Of a DNA stretch of 64,000 nucleotides, positions 52,269-60,477 are shown piece by piece. Position 1 is the first letter of the stretch, and each line of letters opens with the position of its first letter. The position numbers and the translations under genes are program-made. The DNA is taken from positions 2,542,001 to 2,606,000 of the forward strand of contig NZ_CP167068.1 of the NCBI RefSeq assembly GCF_051055405.1. The letters run 5' to 3'. The stretch comes from Pseudolachnospira sp051055405. Lineage in GTDB: Bacteria; Bacillota; Clostridia; Lachnospirales; Lachnospiraceae. The notes below the pieces were generated by a model. The model was not told the DNA's origin, did no database searches, and saw nothing but the letters and a program-made list of their open reading frames with translations.

Positions 52269-52586
52269 TCAAAAACCTAATATCTGTACCAGAAAAACCG
52301 CCGCCGAGGCGCCAAGGGCCACCGTCAGCAGCCCCCTGCCAAAGTAAGCAAGGAGAACCGCCGCCGCCGTTCCAATCACAGCCGAGGCCGTCGATGCCGT
52401 GGAAGAAAAAATATCCGGAAAGGTCATCGCCGCCAGCACCGCATAAGGAACATACGCTAAAAATGACTTCACATATACGTTGTTCATTCGCTTTCGGAAA
52501 ATCGCCATCGGGAGCATCCGAATCAAATAAGTCACGCCGGCCATCACGCCCACGCTTACAATCACGCGAAGCATATCTCCTTCCAT
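52269..52586 (-). CDS. azlD: AzlD-family branched-chain amino acid export subunit
   Basis: 105 aa, four predicted membrane helices (LRVIVSVGVMAGVTYLIRMLPMAIF first). The ITYLxRxLPmxxF-type motif is the AzlD signature. Partner of AzlC. ATG 52586 overlaps the azlC stop by one base. Confidence 0.9.
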   Translation of the reverse strand: MEGDMLRVIVSVGVMAGVTYLIRMLPMAIFRKRMNNVYVKSFLAYVPYAVLAAMTFPDIFSSTASTASAVIGTAAAVLLAYFGRGLLTVALGASAAVFLVQILGF

Positions 52587-53302
52587 CACGCCTCCTCCTT
52601 TGCTTCTTCTTTGATGGGAAACAGAACCGCCGCAATCCCGCTGACCACAATCGTGATCAAAATAATCCCCCAGCCGCCGGATAAGAAGGAGAGCCAGGAA
52701 ACCGTGTGAAACAGAACGCTAAAAGCGACCGCCAAAAGCACGGTAAACAGTACCGGCTTCTGCTTTTTTGCCGGAGGCACAATCACCGCGATAAACATCC
52801 CATAAAGGGCGATCCCAAGAGCGCTGGAAAGGCTTTCCGGGAGCAGCGTGGTCGCCACGCCCCCTAAAAACGTCCCGCCTGTCCATCCGATCACCGGCGT
52901 CAAAATCAGTCCGCACATATACCAGGCGGAAAGCTCCCGCGGCCGCTGCATAGACACTGCGAAGATCTCGTCGGTCACGCCAAAAGAGACCGCCAAACGC
53001 TGGCGGAATGTCATCTTCTCTTCCACCTTCTGCGACATGGACAGAGACATCAGGAAATACCGCAAATTGATAATTCCCGTCGTCAGAGCAATTTCCAGAT
53101 AGGACCCGCCGGACAAGATTAAATTCGTACCGGCAAATTGTCCTGCACTGGTCAGATTGGACAGCGAGATCACCGTCACAATCCAGGCAGGAAGGCCGGC
53201 TAACACGGCCTTCATCCCATAGGCGAAAGACACGGACAGATATCCCAGACAGATCGGAAGGCCGTCCCGCAGCCCTTGCCGGAATTCTTGATTTCCCTTC
53301 AT
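52586..53302 (-). CDS. azlC: AzlC-family branched-chain amino acid permease
   Basis: 238 aa polytopic membrane protein. DGLPICLGYLSVSFAYG near 12-28 and the SAGQFAGTNLI region near 50-62 are AzlC signatures. Together with AzlD exports branched-chain or related amino acids. GGAGGAG for its start lies in the end of the MATE gene, four bases upstream. Confidence 0.92.
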   Translation of the reverse strand: MKGNQEFRQGLRDGLPICLGYLSVSFAYGMKAVLAGLPAWIVTVISLSNLTSAGQFAGTNLILSGGSYLEIALTTGIINLRYFLMSLSMSQKVEEKMTFRQRLAVSFGVTDEIFAVSMQRPRELSAWYMCGLILTPVIGWTGGTFLGGVATTLLPESLSSALGIALYGMFIAVIVPPAKKQKPVLFTVLLAVAFSVLFHTVSWLSFLSGGWGIILITIVVSGIAAVLFPIKEEAKEEA

Positions 53303-53306
53303 GTTT

Positions 53307-54671
53307 CTACTCCTCCGCCGCCAGTCTCGCCGGCAGCACTTTTTTTCTTACGTACAGATAGCAGGCAATATGCACCAGAGTCGTCGCTGTCCAGGATACC
53401 GGATAAGACAGGAACAGAACTTCTAACGTCGGATAAGCCGCAAAGATGGTATAGATCCACAAAATCCGCAAACCGCAGGCTCCGATGGTGGAAACGATCA
53501 TCGGCATCACCGAAAAGCCCATGCCCCGAATAGCGCCTACCATGGTGTCCATCATCCCGCAGATGCAATAGAGGGGAACGACATGCCGCAGTCTTAAAAC
53601 GCCGTAGGAAATGACGTCCGCTTCCGGAGAGTAAATCCCGATCAGGAAATTCCCCGCCAGAACAGCCGAATTTCCAGCCACCAGGCCCAAAATTGCCACA
53701 GAAACCAGACAGATTCCGAGAGCGCGCCCCATCCGGTCGTATTTTTTGGCTCCCATATTCTGACTGGTAAAACTAAGCGCCGCGTGATGGAAGGAATTCA
53801 TCGCCGTGTAGATAAATCCCTCGATATTGGCCGCAGCAGTACTGCCCGCCATAACGACAGAGCCAAAACTGTTGATCGAAGACTGAATCAGCACGTTGGA
53901 GATCGAAAACAACGCGCCCTGGACGCCGGCTGGAAGACCGGTGCGCAGGATTCCCAAAAACTTCGTTTTGTGGATTTTTAGCTTCTTTAAATAGAGTTGA
54001 TAGCTTCCCTCCGTGCGCATCAGAGTGTACACGATCAGCCCAGCCGAAATACACTGGGCCAACACCGTAGCCAGCGCCACGCCGTCCACATCCATGCCGC
54101 AGACAATCACGAAGAACAGGTTCAAAAGCACATTGACAACCCCAGCCATCACCAGGAAATATAGGGGACGTTTTGTATCCCCGACAGCCCGCAGTACCGC
54201 GCTGCCAAAGTTGTACAGCATAATCACCGGCATCCCCGCAAAATAAATCCGCATATAAAGCGTCGCCATATCCAGAACATCATCCGGAGTTCCCATGAGG
54301 GAAAGCAGGGGCTTTGACAGGAAAAATCCAAAAAATACCAAAAAGACTCCGCATACCAAACTCAGGGCAATCGCCGTATGAACCGTCTCGCTGATATCGC
54401 GGTCTGACTTTGCGCCGAAAAACCGTGCCACCTGGACGCAGGCGCCCACGGACAATCCGATAAAAACGTTGATTAAAAGATTAATCAGTGAGCTGGTAGA
54501 GCCGACTGCCGCCAGCGCTTGCTGTCCTGCATACTGCCCTACTACCACGATGTCCGCCGCGTTAAATAAAAGCTGCAAGACACCGGATAACATCAATGGC
54601 AAGGCAAACCGCAAAATTTTTCCAAGCAGCGGCCCATTGCACATATCAATCTCATAGCTTTTCTTTGCCAA
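53307..54671 (-). CDS. MATE-family efflux transporter
   Basis: 454 aa from a TTG start at 54671 (GGGGGAG 7 nt upstream); the only ATG nearby is 10 codons further in. Twelve membrane helices in two halves, with LRFALPLMLSGVLQLLFNAADIVVVGQY at the N-terminus and the matching second half from LGILRTGLPAGVQGALFSIS. Drug/cation antiporter; substrate unknown. Read-through into azlC is likely. Confidence 0.92.
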   Translation of the reverse strand: MAKKSYEIDMCNGPLLGKILRFALPLMLSGVLQLLFNAADIVVVGQYAGQQALAAVGSTSSLINLLINVFIGLSVGACVQVARFFGAKSDRDISETVHTAIALSLVCGVFLVFFGFFLSKPLLSLMGTPDDVLDMATLYMRIYFAGMPVIMLYNFGSAVLRAVGDTKRPLYFLVMAGVVNVLLNLFFVIVCGMDVDGVALATVLAQCISAGLIVYTLMRTEGSYQLYLKKLKIHKTKFLGILRTGLPAGVQGALFSISNVLIQSSINSFGSVVMAGSTAAANIEGFIYTAMNSFHHAALSFTSQNMGAKKYDRMGRALGICLVSVAILGLVAGNSAVLAGNFLIGIYSPEADVISYGVLRLRHVVPLYCICGMMDTMVGAIRGMGFSVMPMIVSTIGACGLRILWIYTIFAAYPTLEVLFLSYPVSWTATTLVHIACYLYVRKKVLPARLAAEE

Positions 54672-54701
54672 AACAATTCTCCCCCTTACTTTTTTGGCAG
54701 T

Positions 54702-54734
54702 AAAAACAGGCGGATTCCGAAGGGAAACCACCTG
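54702..54734 (-). terminator. Terminator of the rubredoxin-flavin reductase gene
   Basis: 12-bp stem with one mismatch (CAGGTGGTTTCC/GGAATCCGCCTG) and a four-base loop, followed by TTTTT on the minus strand. Confidence 0.85.
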
Positions 54735-54798
54735 CTTGCTATTCTAACCTATTTTTGAAAATTCCGCCAGCCCTTTTTCTTATTTCCCAGCGATATTT

Positions 54799-55461
54799 TC
54801 ACTCTTCCTGCTTTTCAAACCGGTCGGTTCCCACTCCACAGATCGGGCACTGAAAGCCGTCCGGCAGTTTTCCTTCATGAACGTACCCGCAAACCTGGCA
54901 CACCCATTTCTCGCTCTTTGTTTCCGCCTCGGCCGTTTCTTTCTGCGGCTCTGCCGCGCTTTCCTCCACATAGGTGGGCGCATTTTTCGGGCTCTTGCCT
55001 TTTACTACGTTATGGTAATAGGCGTAGGACATGGCAGGCGCGTCTCCGGGGAGTCTTTCTGCCTCTTCTACCTGTCCTAGAAATACGGTATGCGTAGCGG
55101 TTTCCATCTTATCGATCACACGGCAAACCACATATCCGCAGCCCTCTTTTAGCACCGGGACTCCTTCTACCATCTGATAATCTTTTCCTGCAAATTTATC
55201 GATATCTTTCCCAGAATGAAATCCGAAAAGGCCGATCAGCGCCGGATCTGTCTTCTCTGACAAGATAGAAAAAGCAAACTTTCCAGTCTTTGCGATACAG
55301 GAATTTGTATAATTGTCATGATTCATACTGACGGCCACCGTTGCCGGCGAAGATGTGATCTGCATGATGCTGTTGGCGATACAGCCAGTGGGACGCTCCC
55401 CATCCATAGCCGTCACCAGATAAACGCCATAGGACATGTGAAAAAATGTTTTTTGATCCAT
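54799..55461 (-). CDS. hrb: High-molecular-weight rubredoxin (flavin reductase-rubredoxin fusion)
   Basis: 220 aa. N-terminal flavin-reductase-like FMN domain (MDQKTFFHMSYGVYLVTAMDGE, then SVSMNHDNYTN-type segment, VGCVVCRVIDK-like region) and a C-terminal rubredoxin with the paired CQVCGY and CPICGVG cysteines. In acetogens Hrb passes electrons from NADH to flavoproteins that reduce O2 or NO. ATG 55461 follows GGGAGG; the open frame to 55527 lies in the leader. Confidence 0.93.
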   Translation of the reverse strand: MDQKTFFHMSYGVYLVTAMDGERPTGCIANSIMQITSSPATVAVSMNHDNYTNSCIAKTGKFAFSILSEKTDPALIGLFGFHSGKDIDKFAGKDYQMVEGVPVLKEGCGYVVCRVIDKMETATHTVFLGQVEEAERLPGDAPAMSYAYYHNVVKGKSPKNAPTYVEESAAEPQKETAEAETKSEKWVCQVCGYVHEGKLPDGFQCPICGVGTDRFEKQEE

Positions 55462-55515
55462 GATGACCTCCCGTGTTTTGTTGTTCGTCTGTCCCAGATT
55501 TCCTGAGATATCTAT

Positions 55516-55544
55516 AAGATACGTCATTTGATCTTGAAAATCAA
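55516..55544 (-). promoter_or_regulatory. Predicted promoter of hrb
   Basis: Minus strand TTGATT (55539-55544), 17-bp spacer, TATCTT (55516-55521). A TTGAT/ATCAA inverted repeat overlaps the -35. Confidence 0.45.
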
Positions 55545-55621
55545 GCCTTCCGCCAAAGACTTAACAATTTTTTCCAAACGCATCCATTGGCAAGGACATA
55601 CACGGCCAGGATAGAGAAAAT

Positions 55622-55644
55622 TTTGCCCTCGTCAATTGAAGGTA
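55622..55644 (+). repeat. Second copy of a 23-bp motif
   Basis: Matches the minus strand of 15552-15574 at 22 of 23 bases (core GTCAATTGAAGGTA). It lies immediately downstream of the 72-aa gene. Confidence 0.6.
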
Positions 55645-55647
55645 CCA

Positions 55648-55866
55648 TTACTTATGAGGAATTATTTTGGTAATTCTCCCCTCCTCATCATAGTAAATGT
55701 CCAGGCTGATATGCCCTTTTGCATTGTCCGCATCCACGTGGACCTCGATATAATCGCCGTGATCTTTCATCACATAGTTGTCGCCGGCATAGATCCCTCC
55801 CTGGTATCTCGCCGCTTCTTTAATCGCATTCTCAATCGAGTAATCCGATGGTTTAAATTTGCCCAT
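55648..55866 (-). CDS. Small acidic hypothetical protein, 72 aa
   Basis: Unrecognised. MGKFKPSDYSIENAIKEAARYQGG at the N-terminus, then VMKDHGDYIEVHVDADNAKGHISLDIYYDEEG, a compact beta-rich pattern. Start supported by AGGAGG. Last gene of the kinase/TraG/ClpP operon; spaced 11 bp from the 129-aa membrane gene. Could be a small partner or a substrate of the protease system. Confidence 0.75.
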   Translation of the reverse strand: MGKFKPSDYSIENAIKEAARYQGGIYAGDNYVMKDHGDYIEVHVDADNAKGHISLDIYYDEEGRITKIIPHK

Positions 55867-55877
55867 TTCTGTTCCTC

Positions 55878-56267
55878 CTATACCACATTCCACTTTTTTT
55901 GGCGTCTCCATAATAAACGAGTAACATAACCAAATACAATTTCTTCTATACTGAACAGCATCAGATACAGCAGCGCCCCCCGAAGGAGGGAAAGAAAAAA
56001 GAAATCCCCGCCCCCATATCCCGCTTGAAGAAAATCTATGACCGCGGATAGATTTACCGGTACGCTGGCCGCCGCCACCAACAGGAACATCCAAAGATTC
56101 TCCCTTCTTTTACAAATCGGGACAACTCTCACGATCAGGAAAAGGGCGGCGGCCACAACTGCGGCGAGCCAGACAGAGCGTTTCACCGCAGCCAGAGCGG
56201 AAAGCCCCGCCGGCGCCGCGACAGCAAGAAGGGGAAAACGCAATGTTTTTTTGTTTACAGAAGCCAT
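55878..56267 (-). CDS. Small membrane protein of the kinase/TraG operon, 129 aa
   Basis: Not recognised. About four hydrophobic segments (SVWLAAVVAAALFLIVRVV; WMFLLVAAASVPVNLSAVI; LLRGALLYLMLFSIEEIVFGYV). An EEI segment lies in the last helix, but the spacing does not fit the CPBP protease motif. The start has a near-perfect GCGGAGGTGATCC site and overlaps the M50 gene by 13 bp. Confidence 0.72.
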   Translation of the reverse strand: MASVNKKTLRFPLLAVAAPAGLSALAAVKRSVWLAAVVAAALFLIVRVVPICKRRENLWMFLLVAAASVPVNLSAVIDFLQAGYGGGDFFFLSLLRGALLYLMLFSIEEIVFGYVTRLLWRRQKKWNVV

Positions 56268-57226
56268 AGGATCACCTCCGCAGCATTTACAAGCAAAAGT
56301 AAGGGAAGCGCAATCTGAACGCCGGTAATCAGATAACAGGCAGCCAACATTCCATTGTCCAATCGCCCCTTCTTTCTCCATCTCCGTCTTTTTTGTCTCT
56401 TCCAAACAATCGATTTGGCGTCGGCAATCAAGTCCTCCGCGCCTAATAGTTCCGAGAGTATCGCGGCTCCGTCAAACCCTTCGATTAGGGTCAAGTTCAG
56501 CGCTGCCATCAAAATATTTGTGACGGCTCCGCACACGAAAGCGCCGCCCCATGCCGGAAACTGCAACGCCGCCAGGAAAAGGAGGCCGGCCAGCATCAGA
56601 TTTGCCTCGATTCCCGCCGCATCGATCTGCACCCGTTTCATCCGATTTTTTATCGCTTCCGCGCTGAGCAGAACATAAGCGCCGGGGAGAAAATGATGGA
56701 GCATCACGCCAAGTTCAAACACGCGTCCGCCATAAGAAAGACAGGCACATCCATGAGCAAGCTCATGAAACAGCATTCCCAACATCACCCCTGCCAGACT
56801 GCCCAGAAACATATGGTCTCTGCCAAGAATCGGGGCGCGGTTCCAAAGGAGAAGGATACCCGAAATAAACACTGGAAGCCACAGATATTTGAGCAGCATA
56901 TGATTCGCGAACGCCAGAATCCGAGAGAATCCACTGCCCTTTGGAATCCACAAAGTACGGTAAACCGTCCCAGCCGAGACCGCGATACGGCTGCTGTAGC
57001 GCAGCATTTCATTCTCATCCAGGATTTGCAGCATTTCATCGACGTCTTCCTTGTCAAGAGTCGGGTCTATGGCATAAGGATTCACATGACCGTCCAGCTT
57101 CCGGGCAAAACGGGCCAGGCCGTTCCCTATCGTGCAGGTTTCCTCCAGCAGATAATCTTTTACCTCCCACTGATTCGGAGCAATCCGCCGGAACACAAGC
57201 CAATTTGCGATTTTAGGATATCTCAT
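56255..57226 (-). CDS. M50-type membrane metalloprotease with PqqD-like N-terminal domain
   Basis: 323 aa. Residues about 5-80 look PqqD-like (LLEETCTIGNGLARFARKLDG and DKEDVDEMLQILDENEMLR). The HELAH zinc motif is at 154-158 and the third ligand at Asp252 in the EGFDGAAIL segment, so the site appears complete. Several membrane helices. PqqD-like domains bind leader peptides in RiPP pathways, so the protein may cleave a small partner. Its ATG overlaps the end of the TraG-like gene. Confidence 0.75.
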   Translation of the reverse strand: MRYPKIANWLVFRRIAPNQWEVKDYLLEETCTIGNGLARFARKLDGHVNPYAIDPTLDKEDVDEMLQILDENEMLRYSSRIAVSAGTVYRTLWIPKGSGFSRILAFANHMLLKYLWLPVFISGILLLWNRAPILGRDHMFLGSLAGVMLGMLFHELAHGCACLSYGGRVFELGVMLHHFLPGAYVLLSAEAIKNRMKRVQIDAAGIEANLMLAGLLFLAALQFPAWGGAFVCGAVTNILMAALNLTLIEGFDGAAILSELLGAEDLIADAKSIVWKRQKRRRWRKKGRLDNGMLAACYLITGVQIALPLLLLVNAAEVILWLL

Positions 57227-58817
57227 CAGACAACTCCAATTCCTCCGCATCCAAGGCGGCAATTTTCTTATCAATCTGCGCAAGCAGCTCGTTCACATCC
57301 AGAGGCTCCTCGTCCTCCGTCATCGCCCAGAAGGGAGAAGGCTGTCTCCTTGCTCTCCTTCTATTCGCTAAATCAGCCTGAATCTGCTTCTTTTTTCTGC
57401 TCTTTACCATTTCCTCAAAATGTAACGTCCGTATCTGGTAGTCTTTGCTTGCGTCCGTGGAAGGAAGCTCTTTGGGCTCCGAGTAACCATAGGTCTCGTA
57501 GAAAAAAGGGAGGCGGGAGATAAATTTATACCGATTGTCAATCAATATCAGCGCCGTCCCCGCCGGCATAGCCGCCAACTGCGCCGCGGTAATCAGAGGC
57601 TCCTTCACGATGTGATTGTTGATTTCCACTTGCCGTTCCCCGCAGCGCTGGGACCACTCTTTCAGGGTTTCCCAGCTATTTGTGGCGAAAGCAATCGTCA
57701 TACCGATGCAGGAATGGATGGTTTCCGCTTTGCTTTTCCCGTAGACATCGACCAACTGCGCGTTGCTCTGCAAAATAAGCATCAGCCGCAGATTGCGGCT
57801 TCTGCCGGCCACCATCAGATTCGGAAGATTGGGGATGCTTTTTCCCACGGAGCCCAGCTCTTCCAGAACCAGATTGACCCGAATCGGCAGTCTGCCGCCC
57901 AAATCCTGTGCCACGCGGATCAGATGCTGGGATATCTGGGAAACCAGCAGACCGGCCAGGGTGTCGTATACATCCGTCTCATCTGGCAGCACGATAAAGA
58001 TGATAAAGGGGCGGGTCACATCCAAATCCAATATATTCAAGGTATCCTGGCTCAGCATCTCCATCAAACCCTTACTTCTGCTGAAAACTTCGATATTTGA
58101 AGCTGCTACGCTGTGAATGGACGCCCGCGTCTCATTGGGACCTGTCACATAGGCGGCTAAATTTCGTTTTGCAAGGGAATCGTCCGGCAGCGTCTCATAG
58201 AACTCTTTCGCGATCGTACCGCTGGCGTACCGAATTTCAGACTGTTCCATCATAACCGCCACACTGTCCAGGTTCACCTGCTCTTCCTCCGCGGTCTCAA
58301 AAAGTCCGTAGGTAAGGCCTTTGGCATAGTTTGCGGAAGCGTCGCTCCAAAATTTATCCGAATGGCCGTCATAGGGGCAGACGCCGTTCCACAGCTCGCT
58401 GACCATGGAGCTCGCTATATCCCGGTCCTCCCGGCGCTCCGACTGAGACAGGCGGTAGGGAGTGCTTAAGGGGTTCCACTTGGTAGGGCTCTTTCTGGGA
58501 TTCCGAAAATCCACACAAAATGTCTGATAACCAGCGGGAATCGCGTCCGCATTTTGCGTATAGCACTCTTTCTTCGGATCCAGAACCACCGCGCTTTCGC
58601 CCTTTTTTAAGATCTCCCGGATAAAATGAAGGCTGCAGCACTGGCTTTTTCCTTTTCCGGTTTTTCCGATGACTTCGATATGCGATTCACTGTCAACGGA
58701 ATACTGTTCCCCATTCTCCGCCAGAATGATCGGCCCCGCGCCATTTTTCGGGTCGGTTGTTTTACGAAAATGCCGCTTTATTTCATTTTTCGTATTTAAA
58801 CGTTCGCTTCTGCTCAT
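57213..58817 (-). CDS. Soluble TraG/VirD4-like ATPase
   Basis: 534 aa. Walker A GKTGKGKS at 51-58, LDPKKECY near 79, Walker B NLVLEE at 315-320 and GRSRNLRLMLILQS near 340, the coupling-protein (TraG/TraD/VirD4) signature. Family members energise DNA or protein transfer. Unusually it lacks the N-terminal membrane helices and no relaxase or mating-pair genes are near. ATG 58817 follows GGAGAGAGG; the frame is open to 58862. Confidence 0.85.
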   Translation of the reverse strand: MSRSERLNTKNEIKRHFRKTTDPKNGAGPIILAENGEQYSVDSESHIEVIGKTGKGKSQCCSLHFIREILKKGESAVVLDPKKECYTQNADAIPAGYQTFCVDFRNPRKSPTKWNPLSTPYRLSQSERREDRDIASSMVSELWNGVCPYDGHSDKFWSDASANYAKGLTYGLFETAEEEQVNLDSVAVMMEQSEIRYASGTIAKEFYETLPDDSLAKRNLAAYVTGPNETRASIHSVAASNIEVFSRSKGLMEMLSQDTLNILDLDVTRPFIIFIVLPDETDVYDTLAGLLVSQISQHLIRVAQDLGGRLPIRVNLVLEELGSVGKSIPNLPNLMVAGRSRNLRLMLILQSNAQLVDVYGKSKAETIHSCIGMTIAFATNSWETLKEWSQRCGERQVEINNHIVKEPLITAAQLAAMPAGTALILIDNRYKFISRLPFFYETYGYSEPKELPSTDASKDYQIRTLHFEEMVKSRKKKQIQADLANRRRARRQPSPFWAMTEDEEPLDVNELLAQIDKKIAALDAEELELSDEIS

Positions 58818-59599
58818 TTGACCTCTCTCCTTTCCTTTTCGCCATACCATGCTTTCATCCATGCCGTAAGGCTATACTCGCGAAGAACTGGCGTTAACCC
58901 GGAAAAATCTGTCACGTGTATCAATTCGTCCGCGACGGCTAAGGCGTCGGAAACCGTGGCGATGGGAAAGCGTCTCGCCATCTCCAGGAAAACGGCATGG
59001 ACCGCCGCATGGTTTTCCAACTCAATGCCACATTCCTCCATTCTCTTTTCCATCAAACGGCAAATTTCTTCCTCTGTGTAGGGTTTTACGCGGATCCATT
59101 TGATATGATCGATGGTTTCACACAGTTTTTCCATCAACCGTTCTTCATTTTTCGTCGGCTCGGAATGGACAAAGAAAAGGACGCAGGCATTCTCGCAAAT
59201 CCGCTTGCAATTGCTCATAAACTCCCCGAACTGGGTCTCATTCATGTGCAGAGAAAGGTTGGTAATGTCCATTCCAATGACGTTGGCATATTCGTTTTCG
59301 TAGACCGCGGCGGAGTCAATCGCAGAAAATGCCTGCTTCAACTGATGCAGCGTGCCGTCAAAGGAAATCTCGATATAATCGTCCAAGCCGCTTGCAAAAC
59401 TCAAAACGCCATGTTCCTTATACATATCCGTCAGGTATTCCACCAACGTGGTTCTTCCTTCTCCCGCGTCGAGCGGAATCAACAGGTGATCCGGTTTCAA
59501 TCCGCAGCGTTTATACCGATACGCATTTTTACAAACCTTCTCAATCTCAGTACAGACCGGACCAAGTCCAATGGGTTTTTGAATCTGAATCGCGTTCAT
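58814..59599 (-). CDS. P-loop ATPase-like protein with non-canonical Walker A
   Basis: 261 aa. Nucleotide-loop candidate DAGEGRTT at 44-51, where Arg takes the place of the usual Lys. A Walker B-like CVLFFVHSE follows, then an AAA-type lid (EEEICRLMEKRMEEC). It may be a regulatory ATPase for the TraG-like protein or ClpP. It overlaps the TraG-like start by 4 bp. ATG 59599 has AGGAGG. Confidence 0.7.
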   Translation of the reverse strand: MNAIQIQKPIGLGPVCTEIEKVCKNAYRYKRCGLKPDHLLIPLDAGEGRTTLVEYLTDMYKEHGVLSFASGLDDYIEISFDGTLHQLKQAFSAIDSAAVYENEYANVIGMDITNLSLHMNETQFGEFMSNCKRICENACVLFFVHSEPTKNEERLMEKLCETIDHIKWIRVKPYTEEEICRLMEKRMEECGIELENHAAVHAVFLEMARRFPIATVSDALAVADELIHVTDFSGLTPVLREYSLTAWMKAWYGEKERREVK

Positions 59600-59612
59600 C
59601 GATGATTTCCTC

Positions 59613-60203
59613 CTATATCCACTCAGAAATGGGGGCGCCAATCCGGTCTACCAGTCCATAAGAAAGGGCCTCTTTGGCGTCCATGATATGATCCCGCTCC
59701 GTATCATTTTCTACTTTTTCCACCGGCTGCCCGGTACACTCTGCAAAAATCTGATTGATCTTCCCGCGAATGTTTAATATGTGCTCCGCATGAATCCGGA
59801 TATCCGTAGCCTGACCGCTCATTCCTCCCAGGGGCTGATGAATCAAAACCTCCGCGTTGGGCTGAATATAACGCTTTCCCTTTGTTCCAGCCGCCAGGAG
59901 AAAGGCTCCCATGCTGGCCGCCATTCCGGAGGCCACGGTACGGATATCGCATTTCAGGGCTTTCATCGTATCATAAATACTAAATCCAGCGGAAACAGAA
60001 CCGCCGGGGCTCTGGATATAGAGTGTGATATCTTCCTCCGAATCCCGTGCGAGGCATCTCAACGCGGAATTTACGATTGTTGCGATCTCCTCATTGATCT
60101 CTCCGGTAATAGAAATCATACGATGAGAATAGTCAATGTCGAGAGGCGCCAGCATCATGTCCTGGCCATTGAGATTGACAGCCTTTTTTACCAAATAATT
60201 CAT
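59613..60203 (-). CDS. clpP: ClpP-family serine protease
   Basis: 196 aa. Catalytic triad Ser97 (ASGMAASMGAF), His122 (LIHQPLGG) and Asp171 (ERDHIMDA) at the classical E. coli positions, so an active peptidase is likely. It is in an operon without clpX or clpC, next to a different ATPase, hence may be a dedicated, not housekeeping, ClpP. Start overlaps the previous stop. Confidence 0.93.
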   Translation of the reverse strand: MNYLVKKAVNLNGQDMMLAPLDIDYSHRMISITGEINEEIATIVNSALRCLARDSEEDITLYIQSPGGSVSAGFSIYDTMKALKCDIRTVASGMAASMGAFLLAAGTKGKRYIQPNAEVLIHQPLGGMSGQATDIRIHAEHILNIRGKINQIFAECTGQPVEKVENDTERDHIMDAKEALSYGLVDRIGAPISEWI

Positions 60204-60403
60204 AAATTCCTACCTCCTTTATAAGCGCCAAGGGATTTGAACATCACGGTCTCTTCTTCCGTCATTTCGTCCAGGAGGACGATTTTCTTTTCCGGAAGAA
60301 ACAGCTCTTTTTTTGCAATTGCAATCAGAGAATCTTTTGGCTCGCAAATCGATACCCCCTGCTGGAAAAGATTTTCATACATGTGATTGTTACATTGGAA
60401 CAT
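60200..60403 (-). CDS. Small hypothetical protein, 67 aa
   Basis: MFQCNNHMYENLFQQGVSIC then KDSLIAIAKKELFLPEKKIVLLDEMTEEE. Not recognised; looks like a small soluble helical protein. ATG 60403 has GGAGG at good spacing. Its stop overlaps the clpP start. Confidence 0.7.
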   Translation of the reverse strand: MFQCNNHMYENLFQQGVSICEPKDSLIAIAKKELFLPEKKIVLLDEMTEEETVMFKSLGAYKGGRNL

Positions 60404-60477
60404 TTTCTCATCCTCCTTCGTGTGATATCTCTGATTACGAAACAATTTTGAAAATCTCCAAAGAAAAGAAAATTTTT

